Assembly (NCBI GenBank): GCA_033064195.1
Contig: JARBJD010000058.1
Location: forward strand, 1-64,000
DNA from: Blattamonas nauphoetae
Lineage: Eukaryota > Preaxostyla > Oxymonadida
DNA length: 64,000 bases
Direction: 5' to 3'
Shown: positions 50,849 to 62,394 of the stretch, in pieces
How positions within the stretch are numbered: the first letter of the stretch is position 1
How the letters are laid out: the number at the start of each line of letters is the position of its first letter
The notes under the pieces: model-generated
The model's input: the letters and a program-made list of their open reading frames with translations, nothing else
Told to the model about the DNA's origin: nothing
Databases searched by the model: none
Program-made: the position numbers and the translations under genes

Positions 50849-51916
50849 TTATTCCTCTTTTGCCTTCTCTTCGGAAGGTGCGGCGACATCTGGCTGGGCT
50901 TCTTTCTCCAAATCACGAGCAGCCTCTTGCTCAGCTTTCTTCCTTTCCTCTTCCTCGCCAGCTTCGCGGAGTTGTGCAAACATGTTCTTCGCGATTTTCC
51001 TCTCCCTTTCCAGCTTCTTCTTCTCGACCTCGTTGACCTTTTGAAGTTCGTCCCGGATGCTCTTGTCGTTCGGTGCAAGTGAGATTGCCCGTGTTAGATC
51101 AGCCTTCGCTCTTTCGTACTGGCCGAGAACCCTCTGTGCCATTCCTCTCCTATACAGTGCCTTTGCGTTGTTTCCATCAAGATTCACTGCTTCGTTGGCG
51201 GCTGTGAATGCTCCGTTGAAGTCATTAAGCTTGATGCAGCACAGAGCCTTGTTCAGCTGGAGAGCCAGGATGAGAGCAGCGTGCTGCTGTTTAAGGTCGT
51301 CGTTGGGGCAGAACAGATATTGCACACATGCAATACCACGTTCGTATTCACTGCGTGCCTTCGACCATGCCTGATCCTTGACATGTTTGTTTCCGTCGTT
51401 CTTCCTTTCTGTGCCGAAAGCAATCTTTTCCTCGGGTGTCTCTGGCTCCTTGTGGAAAGATATCAGTTCGACATTGAAGTTGAGGACAGCGTTGGCTGGA
51501 ATGGTGGGTGGAGAGCCACGTTCGCCATAAGCATAGTCAGGAGCGAGAGTGAAGTCTGCTTCCTCTCCAACCTTCATACTGGCAACACCAACGTCCCAGC
51601 CCTTGATCACTTGACCAACACCAAGTTTGAATTCAAATGGTTCGTTCCTGTCGCGTGACGAGTCGAATTTGGTGCCATCGGTGAGTGTTCCGGTGTAATG
51701 CACTTGAACCTGACAGTTAGCCTTCGGCGACTCACCAGTTCCCTCCTTGATGATTCTTTTGATAACTTTTCCTGGTTCAGATGGCACGACATCCCACGAT
51801 CCATCTTCTAGGAGTTTTGGTTCGGGGGCTTTGAATTCTTGGTGATGATTGTGTTGGCAGTTGGGATCTCCGCAACTAGATGAGTCACCTGAGTTAGTCG
51901 ATGTAGTGTCGGACAT
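50849..51916 (-). CDS. FKBP-type peptidyl-prolyl isomerase with TPR repeats (FKBP4/5-like)
   Basis: Single exon, 355 residues from the ATG at 51916. A longer in-frame start exists upstream, but MSDTTSTNSG begins the conserved-looking protein. A Cys/His-rich start (CGDPNCQHNHHQ) is followed by one FKBP domain (about 45-145: VQVHYTGTLTDGTKFDSSRD, GVGQVIKGWDVGVASMKVGE, PDYAYGERGSPPTIPANAVL) with the usual drug-site aromatics. Three TPR motifs (about 165-285, e.g. KALYRRGMAQRVLGQYERAK) and a charged coiled-coil tail complete it. TPRs of this class bind the EEVD end of Hsp90. It has one FK domain where vertebrate FKBP51/52 have two. Confidence 0.9.
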   Translation of the reverse strand: MSDTTSTNSGDSSSCGDPNCQHNHHQEFKAPEPKLLEDGSWDVVPSEPGKVIKRIIKEGTGESPKANCQVQVHYTGTLTDGTKFDSSRDRNEPFEFKLGVGQVIKGWDVGVASMKVGEEADFTLAPDYAYGERGSPPTIPANAVLNFNVELISFHKEPETPEEKIAFGTERKNDGNKHVKDQAWSKARSEYERGIACVQYLFCPNDDLKQQHAALILALQLNKALCCIKLNDFNGAFTAANEAVNLDGNNAKALYRRGMAQRVLGQYERAKADLTRAISLAPNDKSIRDELQKVNEVEKKKLERERKIAKNMFAQLREAGEEEERKKAEQEAARDLEKEAQPDVAAPSEEKAKEE

Positions 51917-52327
51917 ATCTAGTTTATTGTTCGAATGAATGATAGAACTGTGGATATAGAAGTTGATCGGCCCACCACGAGAGAAAATTGGATAGTTTTT
52001 GAAGGGCATGGAGAAAGTAACATTTAATTATGATGAATGTTCAAATGACCTGCAAGTTAAGTGTGTTTGAAAGCAACAAACGGTTGAGTGTCAACGAGGG
52101 GAGACTGTGAAAGTCGAGTGAATAATTAATCTTGAATGGAAAGGGATAAGAGAGCACAGGAAGAAGATAAGAGGAGGAGTTATGTCGAGAATTTGGCGAA
52201 ATAAGCCCAACAAAAGTCTAAAATTCAATGTAATGGGAAACCCTTTATTTGTATTATGACCATTTTGGGGTATAACCATTCACAACAGACATTTCTTAAT
52301 GTGTGCGAACAAACGGATTAATTTCAC

Positions 52328-53015
52328 ATGATTGTTCTCTGCCTTGAAGGTTGTCATGGTTTGGACTTGCTTAATTGTTCTCAACATCCCTTTTTCTCGC
52401 CTTTTTTTAGGTGTTGGCAAAACTGAACTTTTAGCTCAATTTCAGAAGGCTGGCTTCCCAGTTCTCGACGAAGCGTTCATGGAAATGCCTGAATATGCTC
52501 TCCATCCGCAAACACTCTTGATGGAAACTGTGTGGTTGTCAAACTGGTTCATGCGACTCCTCCAAATGACCCAGACAGTTAAAGATCACGATCACACTAT
52601 CTTTGTTGCGGATCGATCCCCATATAGTGCAGAATTCTATGGTGCTAATGGGCATCTTCTTGGACCCGTCATCCGCGAGCAAATCAACGAACTTCGGACA
52701 AAGAACATCTTTGTCTACACCGTCCTTGTCAAAGTCGACAAAGAGCTTCTTTGGGAAAGAATCAACAAGAGATTGATTGCGGAACCACATCGTGTCAAAT
52801 ACAATGAACACAGCCGCGAATGGATGGAAAAGACGTATCAATGGTACAATACTCACGAATGGGACTTCTTGATTCTGAACAATCAATGGGACATCACCGA
52901 AACAATGAGAAATATGATGACTCTCCTTTCTGCATTCGCAGAACAGAACGATCGAACATGTTGGGAGCAACATGGACTATTTGACCGTTCTTCTTCCTTT
53001 GTGAGTTGTACATGA
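52328..53015 (+). CDS. Deoxynucleoside kinase-like P-loop enzyme
   Basis: Exons 52328-52358 and 52411-53015 (52-base intron GTTTGGAC ... TTTTTTAG) give 211 residues. The intron splits the P-loop: spliced, it reads LCLEGCHGVGKTELLAQF. Next come the FADRSPYSAEFYG motif (DRS, typical of deoxynucleoside kinases) and a lid-like arginine region (RINKRLIAEPHRVKYNEHSR). The protein ends soon after a helical C-terminus. It would phosphorylate nucleosides for salvage, which fits an anaerobic protist with limited de novo synthesis. Thymidylate kinase-like or other nucleotide kinase activity is possible. Confidence 0.65.
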
Positions 53016-53256
53016 TCATTTTCATTTGGAATTATCTTCCTTTCTCATTCATAATTTCTCTTCACTTCGTCGATGTCATGATTCTCGATTTTTCTGAGTG
53101 AAATCTCTTTTGTGACAACCACGGTCGATCTGAAGACCGTATCTAATGAACGAGAATACTGGCAACGATATCCACAAGAATTTGCTCATTATGTTGGGAA
53201 AAGAAGATGATGAAGCAATTTGAAGAAATGTGGATGATTTGGTCAAGGCAACTTGT

Positions 53257-54765
53257 TTATTCGAAGAGGAAGAAGTACTGGAGACCGCAGTGGCAGTAGT
53301 GCTTAGCAAGCATTCCTCCAGGGAAACGCTTGTCTTCTGAGCGCTTGGTGAGCATCTCTGTAACTTCCTTGAGAGGCTTGTCTTCCTCGCCAACTTTCTC
53401 GTTGTACTGGCGGTAGAAGCGGCCATCGTCCTTGTAGTACAAGATGCTGCTGTCCTTTGGAAGGATAACCTTCTTCAGACGGTTGACACTGAATGGAACT
53501 TGGTGGGTCCATTTTGGGTTCTTCAGATCTTCCTCAACCTCGTCGTTCAGTCTGTCTCCAGCAACGATCAACACACGGCCTGATTCTGTCACATAAACTT
53601 CACGGCTGAAGTGGCACATGGTGACGATCTTCTCTCCGTTAAAGAACTTGTCCTTGTCCATGGGTGAGAAGAGGAACGAATCGGTCTTATCGGTTGACTG
53701 GTATGTGCGGAGGAAGACTGTTCCGTCTTCCATCAGGAAGTTACGCATGCGGCGGTAGTAACGAACTGGCTTGAATGTGCCGAACACTCCGTACGGGCCT
53801 TCTTGCTGTGGAATGTTTCCACGGATGCAGTCGAGGTACTTGGGCTTGAACTTGGAGGAATCGGTGATTTCAATCAGACCATCACCTTGCATGTTTCCGG
53901 CTTCTGGGTGAGAGAGAAAATCTTGACGGCAACCAGTGAGGAAGACAGCTCCGTTTTCGAGGATGTAGTATTGACGGAGATCCTCAAAGTAGAACGACTT
54001 GATGCGGGATGGACCGAGTGAGCTCTGGACAACACCGTTTTCGTCGTTGAATGGAGCGAAGGTGATGAATTCCTCGCTTTCTTGCCATGTTCCAGATGAG
54101 TTCATTCCGCGGAAGTACAGTTTGCCCTTGTCGGTCTGGACGATGGTGAATGAGCCTTGGGTCTTGACGCGAACGTATTTCTCCGTTGCTGGAGGAAGTT
54201 TGATGCTGTCGCACCATTCCTGAGTTTGCTTGATATGCTTGTCCTCATGACCCTCTGGAGGCATGGAGAGGGGCAACTTGTGGAGTCTGTTCTTTCCATC
54301 AATGTAGAGAATGGCATAAGCAAAGTACGAGCTGTTGCTGTCGATACGGAGTGATTTGTGGATGATTCCCATCGAGAGGATACGCTGCGACTCAATGTCG
54401 GGGCACTCTTCTTGTTCAGTGATGTCGAAGATGCTGTAGATTACATCCTCCTTGTGCATGTCATCGGCCTCTGGGTCGGTCACGGTGTTGACATGTGGGG
54501 CTCTCTTGAGGATGAACGCCTTGGTTCCTGTAATGTCACTTCCGGCTGTTTCTGTTGACCACAAGAATCGGGGATGCTCAGTGAGGTCGTAGGTTTGGTT
54601 GCAGAGACCAACAAACTGAGCAGAGAGAAGAAAGATTTATTTCTTGTTGGAAAAGCAAACGTTCTGAAGGTCACGAAGGGAGTGCATTTGGTGGATGACT
54701 TCCAAGAGAACATCTTGGCCAAGACCAAGGAGTCCGTCTTTAACATTGAAATCAGATGCTGACAT
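53257..54765 (-). CDS. F-box-like protein with RCC1-like beta-propeller
   Basis: Exons 54661-54765 and 53257-54615 (45-base intron GTTTGCTTT ... CTGCTCAG) give about 487 residues. The N-terminus (LLGLGQDVLLEVIHQMHSL, then RDLQNFVGLCNQTYDL ... FLW) fits an F-box. The rest contains repeated blades such as GKLYFRGMNSSGTWQESEEF, YYILENGAVFLTGCRQD, FLMEDGTVFLRTYQS and VYVTESGRVLIVAGDRLND. Each has the G-x-hydrophobic-hydrophobic strand of RCC1-type propellers, though the blades are degenerate. It is likely a substrate-binding SCF adaptor. It is the second F-box protein in the window, and the two are not close relatives. Confidence 0.55.
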
Positions 54766-54975
54766 TTTCGAAGAAGGTTATTGATAATTTGATCACAACC
54801 ATTCTTTCTTTTTGAGGAATGAAACTCATTCACTTTTGTTTTGTAAAATTCCCGATCAGAGGGTTTTTGTGCAATGAAATATATCACATGTATGTAGTAT
54901 TGTTAAAGAGAAACTGAAAAGCGTTCTCATTATCCCAACAATCCATGATCCTCCCATTAATTCAATTTTTGATTC

Positions 54976-55949
54976 ATGACGAATCAAGGTTCCAGTGATG
55001 GACCGCCACTTTACAGACCTTCAAATCCATTATCAATAATTGGTTTTGTCTTTTAAATTCTTCTCAACCGTGTTCTCTCAGCTCGCCCAAGTTGCACTTT
55101 ACCACTCATCACATTCGCCATGGCACTTTGCTTCATCTGCATTTCTATCATTTTATTCGTATTCGACATACAAACAGTTCCATATGTATTTTTTTATCAT
55201 TTTTTCCATTCATTCAGTTCCTAGCCTTCATGTCAGTTCCAGTGCTCTTTTGTGCTGTATGATAATCGGTTCTTCTCATGTTCTGTGAATAGATTCTTTT
55301 TACTCGGCAGGTTGTCCATGTTGAATTTAATTTGAACTCGGATCACAATCGCTTTTATGTGAAAAAGACACCGATCTGTCTCGCCCGATTCTTCTGTCGC
55401 AAACCGAAATATATGGATGGTCGGGTCTCTGATATCCACGATATCCTCGGCATGTTTGGAGAATACCGCTCTGTTGAGCCTGGCGGAAGGTTTGATGAGC
55501 AAGGCAACTATGTCCCGCGTGAGCCGGATGACAAAAAGGCGAAAAAGGTCTCGCTTATGGTCCAGCTCCGAAACGGGCTTATGATCGACACCTCAGGCCG
55601 CTTCAAGACAAGCGAGGCAGCAGAAGCAGCCGCATATGTCGAGACTTTCAAGAAGTGGCGCCGCAACTTCCTCGTCGCTCGTGCAGACCAGGTTGTCGTC
55701 TCTGAATATGAGATCAACGCGGACGCATACCGTCCTGTTGGTAGCGAAGACGGAGACTCACCAGCGCCTTTGCCAACAGCCTCACCAATGAACCGAGATC
55801 CGACCCCATCACCACGGTTCGCCCACCAATACAACACATGGCAATACTACACAGGCAACAAGAACGACACTGATCTTCATTATGTCCCTGCTCCACCTCT
55901 CACCCTCCCATCGGCACCAGTCGATGAAAGGATTGTGCGAGTTAATTAG
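54976..55949 (+). CDS. Two-TM membrane protein of unknown function
   Basis: Exons 54976-55042, 55082-55185, 55218-55256 and 55293-55949 (introns of 39, 32 and 36 bases) give about 288 residues. The N-terminus MTNQGSSDGPPLYRPSNPLS precedes two hydrophobic helices (TLPLITFAMALCFICISIIL and FLAFMSVPVLFCAILF). The long cytosolic part contains HNRFYVKKTPICLARFFCRK, VSLMVQLRNGLMIDTSGRF and a proline-rich tail. The third exon is only 39 bases. I recognise no family. The two TM segments with a short turn suggest a hairpin in an internal membrane. Confidence 0.6.
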
Positions 55950-56332
55950 ACATCCTAGAGGCGGTGGTGATGACGTCAAGGTTTCAGGAGAAAAGGCAAT
56001 GAGCGTCGGCACAGAATGAGGAAGGCAGGAGGTTGAAAACCTGCGACACTTTTCAACGACAAAAGTGCAGAAATGACTCTTGCGAATTTCAGTCCTCCCA
56101 AAAGAGGATGTTCATGTCGTCTCTTTTGGATGATGGTTCATATATTCTTCCTGTGACATCTAAGGACTGAGATGAAGCTCTCTGTTCGTACGCCTCACGA
56201 AAGTGGGTCTTGATGGAGGATAGCTCTTCATTTTATGATTATTCACGCGTTATTCATTGTTTTGCATACAAAAATTTGCCCTAATTCTGACAAAATACCT
56301 AAATTCATTCCAGACTGGACCCATTGAAAAGA
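55950..56332. other. Intergenic gap before DRG1
   Basis: No gene is seen. It holds the 3' end of the two-TM gene and the DRG1 promoter. AT content rises towards the DRG1 start. Confidence 0.45.
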
Positions 56333-57930
56333 ATGTCGGTGTGTTCCTATCGAATAAGTGAAAATTTTCTCTTGATTCTGACATATTCGAATATAATAAT
56401 GTCATTTTTAGATCACTCAAAAGATTAAGGATATTGAGAATGAACTTTCTCGGTCTGTCAACACATCTCACATAATTCCTCTTTCTTTTCCGTCATGCAT
56501 CGCTCTTGTGAATATTTTATCCATTATTTGCCCCAACATCTCATATATTTCATGACTCTTTGATATTTAGAACCCAGAAGAACAAGCGGACAGAATATCA
56601 CATTGGACTTCTCAAAGGAAAGCTCGCTCGCTATCGGGCTCAACTCGTGGATCAAATAGCGAAATGTATCCCTCACTTCCTTCCTTGACATTTTCTTGTT
56701 TCCAAGCTGGCGGAGGAGCGTCTGGTGCAAGTTTTGAAGTCGCCAAAAGTGGTGATGCGCGTGTTGTATGTTGCTGTCCTTCATCATCCTTCTAAATCCT
56801 CGATGTAGGCTCTTGTTGGATTTCCTTCCGTTGGAAAGTCATCATTACTGAACCTTCTGACAGACAGCGAATCAGCAATCGCTCAGTACGAGTTCACCAC
56901 CCTCACCTGTGTTCCTGGTTTCCTCACCCTGCACGGAGCTCGCATTCAGATCCTTGATCTCCCTGGAATCATTCGAGTTTCTTTTTTTGTTCAACTGACC
57001 ATATTCACTGAATATTTCTCAACTCTATCTCATCAGGGTGCATCAGCTGGAAAAGGACGAGGACGACAGGTTATTGCCACTGCTCGTTCAGCCGACCTTA
57101 TTGTGATGGTTCTGGATGCTGGTGGACATCCCAAACAGAAGGAGTATCTGACAGCCGAACTGGAAACGATGGGTTTGTTGTCTCCGCTTTGCCTGATTCT
57201 GTTCTCTGCACTCTCTTCGCCTTCTTCCCCGTCTTTTCCACGTTGTGATGTTTGTTTCTCCACCACCTCGTCGCTCAGGGATTCGAGTAAACCGACAGAA
57301 ACCCAACATTGGACTTCGAGTCAAGACCAGCGGTATCTCTCTTTCTCGTCTCATTGTTCAGGGGGAGTCCAAATTAACTCGACTGTTCCCCTCACCCAGC
57401 TCACCCCCGAGCTCATCAAACACCTCATCCACGACTACAAAATCTTCCACTGCGAGCTGCTCTTTCACGAGGACGCTGCCCCCGAAGACCTGATTGACAT
57501 CATTGAGCTCCACTTCAGGCCCTCCTCGCGGCAGTACCTTCGGTGCATGTATGTCTACAACAAGATCGACATCACGTCGATGGAGGAGCTGAACGAGCTC
57601 GCCCACCAGGAGCACACTGCGGTCATCTCGTGCGAGCTGAAGCTCAACCTCGACAACTTTGTGCGGCAGCTGTGGAATGAGCTTGGACTTGTGCGTGTCT
57701 ACACAAAGACGAGGGGTGCGGACCCCGATTTCGTGGAAGGGTTGGTGATGTTCCAGGGGGCCACTGTCAACGATGTATGTCTGCAAATCCATCGAAACTT
57801 GCCGAGTATTGTGAAGCACGTGCTGGTCTGGGGAAGATCGGCCAAGTACAACCCGCAACAGGTTGGCCTCACACACCAGATCGAAGATGAGGATGTGATT
57901 GAAGTGGTGAAACGAATCACTGCTGATTGA
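56333..57930 (+). CDS. DRG1: Developmentally regulated GTP-binding protein, DRG1/RBG1-like
   Basis: Eight exons: 56333-56338, 56412-56452, 56571-56665, 56707-56765, 56809-56976, 57037-57172, 57279-57332 and 57362-57930. All phases agree, giving about 375 residues. The first exon holds just ATG TCG. The protein reads [16 protein letters not shown], then [21 protein letters not shown]-loop [10 protein letters not shown]2 [12 protein letters not shown]3 DLPGII, then [12 protein letters not shown]4 NKID and a TGS-like end ([18 protein letters not shown]). DRG1 is a ribosome-associated translation GTPase, normally partnered by a DFRP protein. The residue after DLPGII is Arg, not the usual Glu. Confidence 0.92.
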
Positions 57931-58018
57931 ATCACTATACCATTTTTTCGTCTTTATTCGACATTTCACGCCTCGCTTTGAGATTTGAGGAGATCTTTCC
58001 CACAACAAGAATCTTAAA

Positions 58019-58396
58019 ATGAGCCAAGTTATCTTCACGGAGAATGCACCACTCCCAATCGGACCATACTCACAGGGACGTAGGGCTGGCGATCTGGTCT
58101 ATCTGAGTGGTCAGATTCCTGTCGATCCAAAGACAAAGGCACTCGTCCCAGGCGGCATCGAAGAACAGACACAACAGGTCCTGAAGAATATCCAAGCCCT
58201 CCTGGATGAACTGAAGGTTGGGTCTGAAAAGATTGTCAAGACATTGATCCTTCTTAAGGATATCGGGGACTTCGGAAAAATGAATGCAGTCTACGCCACA
58301 TTCTTCAAGGATGTCACCCCTGCTCGCTCCTGTTTCGCCGTTAAAGACCTTCCAATGGGCTCTCTCGTTGAAATTGAGTGTATTGTTCATCTCTAA
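58019..58396 (+). CDS. RidA (YjgF/YER057c/UK114) enamine/imine deaminase
   Basis: A single-exon frame of 125 residues, full length for the family. It shows IGPYSQGRRAGDLVYLSGQI near the start and the C-terminal signature PARSCFAVKDLPMGSLVEIE, with the substrate-binding Arg in PARSC and the EIE strand. It would hydrolyse reactive enamines and imines released by PLP enzymes such as threonine dehydratase. It usually works as a trimer in the cytosol. It has no targeting sequence, which fits a cell lacking classical mitochondria. Confidence 0.92.
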   Translation: MSQVIFTENAPLPIGPYSQGRRAGDLVYLSGQIPVDPKTKALVPGGIEEQTQQVLKNIQALLDELKVGSEKIVKTLILLKDIGDFGKMNAVYATFFKDVTPARSCFAVKDLPMGSLVEIECIVHL

Positions 58397-58549
58397 ATGT
58401 TCGTAATGTCACAATTTCACGATTCTATTGATCGTCATTTCAGTCTCATCCGTCTATCAACATGCATTTTCCATGATAGCAGTCGATGTTCCTACAAATA
58501 AATTTCAATAACTTTGAGACTCAACTCATTTTGAGAGAGAATCCCCTTA

Positions 58550-59566
58550 ATGGGAAATCAACAAGGAATCATCAACATTTCAGTCCAATACGAAGATGAA
58601 AGGACGAAACAAATTCAAAAATTCAAGGTAGAAGCTCGGAAGGAGTGGACTGTCCACCAGGTTAAGAAGGCAATCAGCTATAAGATGAAAGTTCCCACCA
58701 ATATGCTACTCATCAACAAACCTCCCCTACCACTCTCTCCAAAGGACGAACGATCAAAACCCATCAGTGAACTCACTGTAAACCTTCGAAAAATTGAAGT
58801 TCTCAGATTATCATCGAAAGGAACAGGACGAAAAGATGAGGAAGGCGAAATCATCGATGAAGACAGTGTCCAACCCATCCAAAAGGAAAAAATCAAAGTC
58901 AAAAACACGTCCACTCTATTCAACAATGTTCTTATCAAAAGAATTGTCGGTGATGAGTTCAGCCTCCCTCAATATTCACTATTCTTTAATTTCCTCCAAA
59001 CAATCTCCAAACTCCGGAACGCAAACGAACTTTTTGCGTCTTTCCTTCGTTCATTCTCACTCCCCAATATCCTCCACTTTAATTCTTCCGAATTTACGCA
59101 GTGTCTCTGGTTATCTATCCAAATTCAACGACCCATTCTCCTAATCCCCTTTATCGGTTCATCAGAGAACATTCCTGGTTCTCGGCATTTTCCTGCCTTC
59201 TCGACATTCTTCAAGTCTTTCTTTTCAAACGAACAAGTCTCTGACTACATCTCAACGAACCTCCACCTCTGTGGCGTCTTTATTCCTGAATCTCAGTCAG
59301 TTCCTGAAGGCATTGAGGATATTGTCAATTCCGAGCGATTATTTATTGTTGGCCTTGCCGCAAACGAGCTGATTGTGTATGGATCTATCAATCTGGCGGA
59401 ATTCAATGAACACGTTGTGGAGGAGACACTCAGTTATATTATCCGAGCCTGTGACGTGTACCAGGGAGAAGTCAAGAATTCGACGAAGGCTCAACTGGAG
59501 TATTTCCGATTTCTTGAATCCTCCACGAAGAAGGGACTGTTCCAATCTCAGAATCTCCAACAGTAA
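58550..59566 (+). CDS. Ubiquitin-like plus UAS (thioredoxin-like) protein
   Basis: A single-exon frame of 338 residues starting MGNQQGIIN. Residues 5-90 look like a ubiquitin-like fold (ISVQYEDERTKQIQKFKVEA ... HQVKKAISYKMKVP). After a charged linker (EEGEIIDEDSVQPIQKEK) the second half resembles the UAS domain of FAF1/UBXD8 proteins: IQIQRPILLIPFIGS, then FFSNEQVSDYISTNLHLCGV. The C-terminal UBX domain of those proteins is not evident. Gly2 could be myristoylated. The assignment is by pattern and order only. Confidence 0.45.
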   Translation: MGNQQGIINISVQYEDERTKQIQKFKVEARKEWTVHQVKKAISYKMKVPTNMLLINKPPLPLSPKDERSKPISELTVNLRKIEVLRLSSKGTGRKDEEGEIIDEDSVQPIQKEKIKVKNTSTLFNNVLIKRIVGDEFSLPQYSLFFNFLQTISKLRNANELFASFLRSFSLPNILHFNSSEFTQCLWLSIQIQRPILLIPFIGSSENIPGSRHFPAFSTFFKSFFSNEQVSDYISTNLHLCGVFIPESQSVPEGIEDIVNSERLFIVGLAANELIVYGSINLAEFNEHVVEETLSYIIRACDVYQGEVKNSTKAQLEYFRFLESSTKKGLFQSQNLQQ

Positions 59567-59757
59567 TTTATTTGTTTTTTCTTGTCTTTCTTTCTCTGTA
59601 AAATACAAGCTTCTTTCCAAAGAGCTCGAGTTTCACGTCATATTATCTTGCAATGAGAACTTCTCAAAACAATCAAAATCGCCAACATCTCCCAAACAAG
59701 GATATGTCGGAAATTGTCTCGTCGTCGTCTGGGAAGCAATGCAAGTCTGCTCTCCTT

Positions 59758-60734
59758 TCATGTCGGCGACATCTCCAGGAAGACGTACGGATAGCGGGAT
59801 TGATACACAGTGAGCACCTCATCGTCCTTCTTCTCAGGCGCCTCGACACCATCAGAATCGGCCCTCCACTGGCGGAGAAGGAGAATTCCAGTCGATTCGA
59901 GGATTTCCTTGAACGGTTCCTCAGCGTGGGCGAAGCGCGCAGAAAGATTGCACATGATGCAAACCGGCTTCGGTTCGTCGGGAGGGGTCAGTTCCTTTGA
60001 TTTGTTCAGATAGAAGGCAATTGTATGTGCAAGAGATGCAACGTCTGTGTGATAGTATCTAAAGAACAAGTGACACGATCGATATTGGATGAGTAAGGGT
60101 GAATGTGACATAAATATTCAACAAACATGACATCAGAACAAAGCACTATCAGTGACTTTGGAACTACATCCAAAGCTTGACGGGGATCCTGTCCAGACTC
60201 ATCACAAAGTGAGCATGGTTTTTGAAGAAATAGAGAGGAAAGTTGTGGAAGAAGATGCGTTCTTTCATTCCAAACAACTTTGTTGAAGACACAATTTGTG
60301 TAGGTAGTTTGATTTGACGTCTCAGCAACTGAAATGTTGTGAAGGTTGCGATGAAGGTTCTTTTCCATCAATTCTGTGAACACAGGTGAGTCATCTGAAT
60401 CTGAAACACAACAAAATGATGCTCCGAGTTCTGTGTTAGACATTCACATGAATACATATCAAAAGAAGACGATACTGGTCGCCAGAATTCCTGGGAGGCC
60501 AACGCCGCAACCAAGTTCAAGAGTTGGTCTGTGGCGAAAAATATCCTTCACAGTTATCATATAATTGCACAAGAGCGTTGCCCCGCCCCAAAGAATGGTG
60601 GACACAGCATCAGAGATATGTTGATTTTGTTTGTTCACGCTTTCGACAGTAAAGCACTCACCAATGGTAGGAAACGAAATTGTCTGAGTTTCAGGTCGGA
60701 TATCTTCATCAAAGAGAGATGTTAGAGTATCCAT
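59758..60734 (-). CDS. METTL21/EEF2KMT-type protein lysine methyltransferase
   Basis: Exons 60476-60734, 60127-60430 and 59758-60058 (introns of 45 and 68 bases) give about 287 residues in one frame. The family entry segment reads AVSTILWGGATLLCNYM, motif I is LELGCGVGLPGILAT, then GASFCCVSDSDDSPVF and, after splicing, IVLCSDVIYYHTDVASLAHT, matching the D-x-hydrophobic-x-x-S-D-V-I-Y-Y motif of Methyltransf_16 enzymes. Such enzymes methylate lysines on chaperones or elongation factors. The gap between motif I and SDVIYY is longer than usual, with a Cys-rich insert (CSLCDESGQD). Confidence 0.7.
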
Positions 60735-60925
60735 TCAGGGCAAAACTTGGGAGACGATCAGACCCAACGATTCTGATTCAACCTCTCTGTTCCTCCAAGA
60801 TAAAAAATCAGAGGTTTACCATCCTGTGAATGATAAAAAATACGGTTTCCTTTCTTCACACGTGTACAAAACTCAAATGAAATCAATCAAGACATGTCAT
60901 CCAAAGAAAGAGTCAAACAGAGGTG

Positions 60926-62308
60926 CTACTCGGCAAGAGGAGTTGCCTGTGGAAGGATGATGGTGGTATTTGCGAAAGGAACGGTGGTAAAAGTTGACGG
61001 AGCAACAATAAACATGTTTCCGCGAGGGAGAGTCGAGTAGAAGAGAGAGCAGTCCACCGCATCGAACAGCGTCTCGTCCTCCTTCCCCCCGTCTCCACTT
61101 CCCCTGGCGGCAGTGAGCTCCTCGGCACTGGCAGACTGGGACCGTGGAGTGTCCCGAGCAGCAGCCGACGTGCTTCTGGGTTCTGTGCTGGGCTGGCTGG
61201 GGAACGGCTCGATGGCCCCGACTTGCTCGGAGTGCACAACAAGCGATGTGAGCACAGCAGCATCGGGCGAGTCTTTGTGCGAGGCGAGCTTCTGCGGGAG
61301 AAGGGAGGGGAGGTCGAGAGGGGCTCTGTCGTACACAAGCTCGATGGGGGGCGAGCGGCGGAGAGGGAGGACGGTGAGGTCGATGGTCTTCACGTCGTCT
61401 GCAGAGACACTTTTGTCCTGCGCAGACCAGTCGGGGATGGGGAGGCCCAGGGTGTCCGCCGACGGGAGTTTGATGGTGTTGATGGACGGGGTTGGCGAGT
61501 GGGAGGGACGCGGCTGAGATGAAATGGCTGATTCAGACTCCTTTGGAGCGGGGGTGCTTTGGATGACCTTTTTCTTTTTTGTGTGGTTCCGCTTAATCGG
61601 CACGAGGAGCGGTTCCGACGTTGGAGTGTCGAGTGCACTGGCAGGCTCCTGATCGGGTGATAGCGACCTTTGGGGTTGGTCGTCGGGAGAAGGAGAGGAG
61701 GGGTCGATGACGGAATTGGGGGAGATGTAGAAGAGCACCGCCTTTTCCAGCACATCGACAGATTGGGTGATGTATGTTGTGTATGACGTGTTGAGGAGGG
61801 GAGACGTTGTTAAATAGCAATATCTGGCAACATAGAAATCAGAAAGAACGTTGGACATACTTCATAATCTCAATGTCATTCAGGACGAGTTCCAGGATGT
61901 TGGTGAGGACTCTGAGAAAGAATGAATCGAAAAAGGAGTCGAAACCTCTCGTTTAGAAGAACAGTCAAAACCATATTTATTAATTGATGGGAGTCTTTCC
62001 CCATGGAGGGTCGGAATTGCGATAAGAACGCTCGGTAGATGGGACGTCGCCGTTGAAGAAAAAAGACCGCGTCTAAAAACGTCTTTCCTTCTGTACGGGA
62101 AGAAGGAATGAAATTGAGTGAGGAGAAATGATAAACCTTTTAAGTCTTGTGAAATACAAGACTGGAGCGTTTCTAGGAAAGAGAGGAAATGTTCAGTTGG
62201 TGACGAAATTGAAATGACTGAGGCTTCTTCTAATGAACCATATAAAGTTTGAATGTCCTCTTGGAGTTGTTTAAGAAGTAGGATAGACGGAGCGCTTTGT
62301 TCCGTCAT
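60926..62308 (-). CDS. RUN-domain-like protein with long Ser/Pro-rich tail
   Basis: Exons 62137-62308, 61946-62090, 61861-61911 and 60926-61823 (introns of 46, 34 and 37 bases) give about 421 residues. The first 165 residues are helical and follow the RUN pattern: FLSFLETLQSCISQDLKEGK, HQLINMVLTVLLNERVLTNI, LELVLNDIEIMKYCYLTTSP and VDVLEKAVLFYI. RUN domains bind Rab/Rap-type GTPases in membrane trafficking. The remainder is disordered and Ser/Pro-rich with a basic patch (IKRNHTKKKKVIQS), ending in a more ordered stretch (NMFIVAPSTFTTVPFANTTI). It is divergent from SPT5 across 86 bases. Confidence 0.5.
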
Positions 62309-62394
62309 AAATCTGGCGTGCTTTTGTCATAAAGTGATGGGATCGATCTTTCCTGCACCCTCAAATCTTTTCTATTGTCTTTCATAGGTGAACT

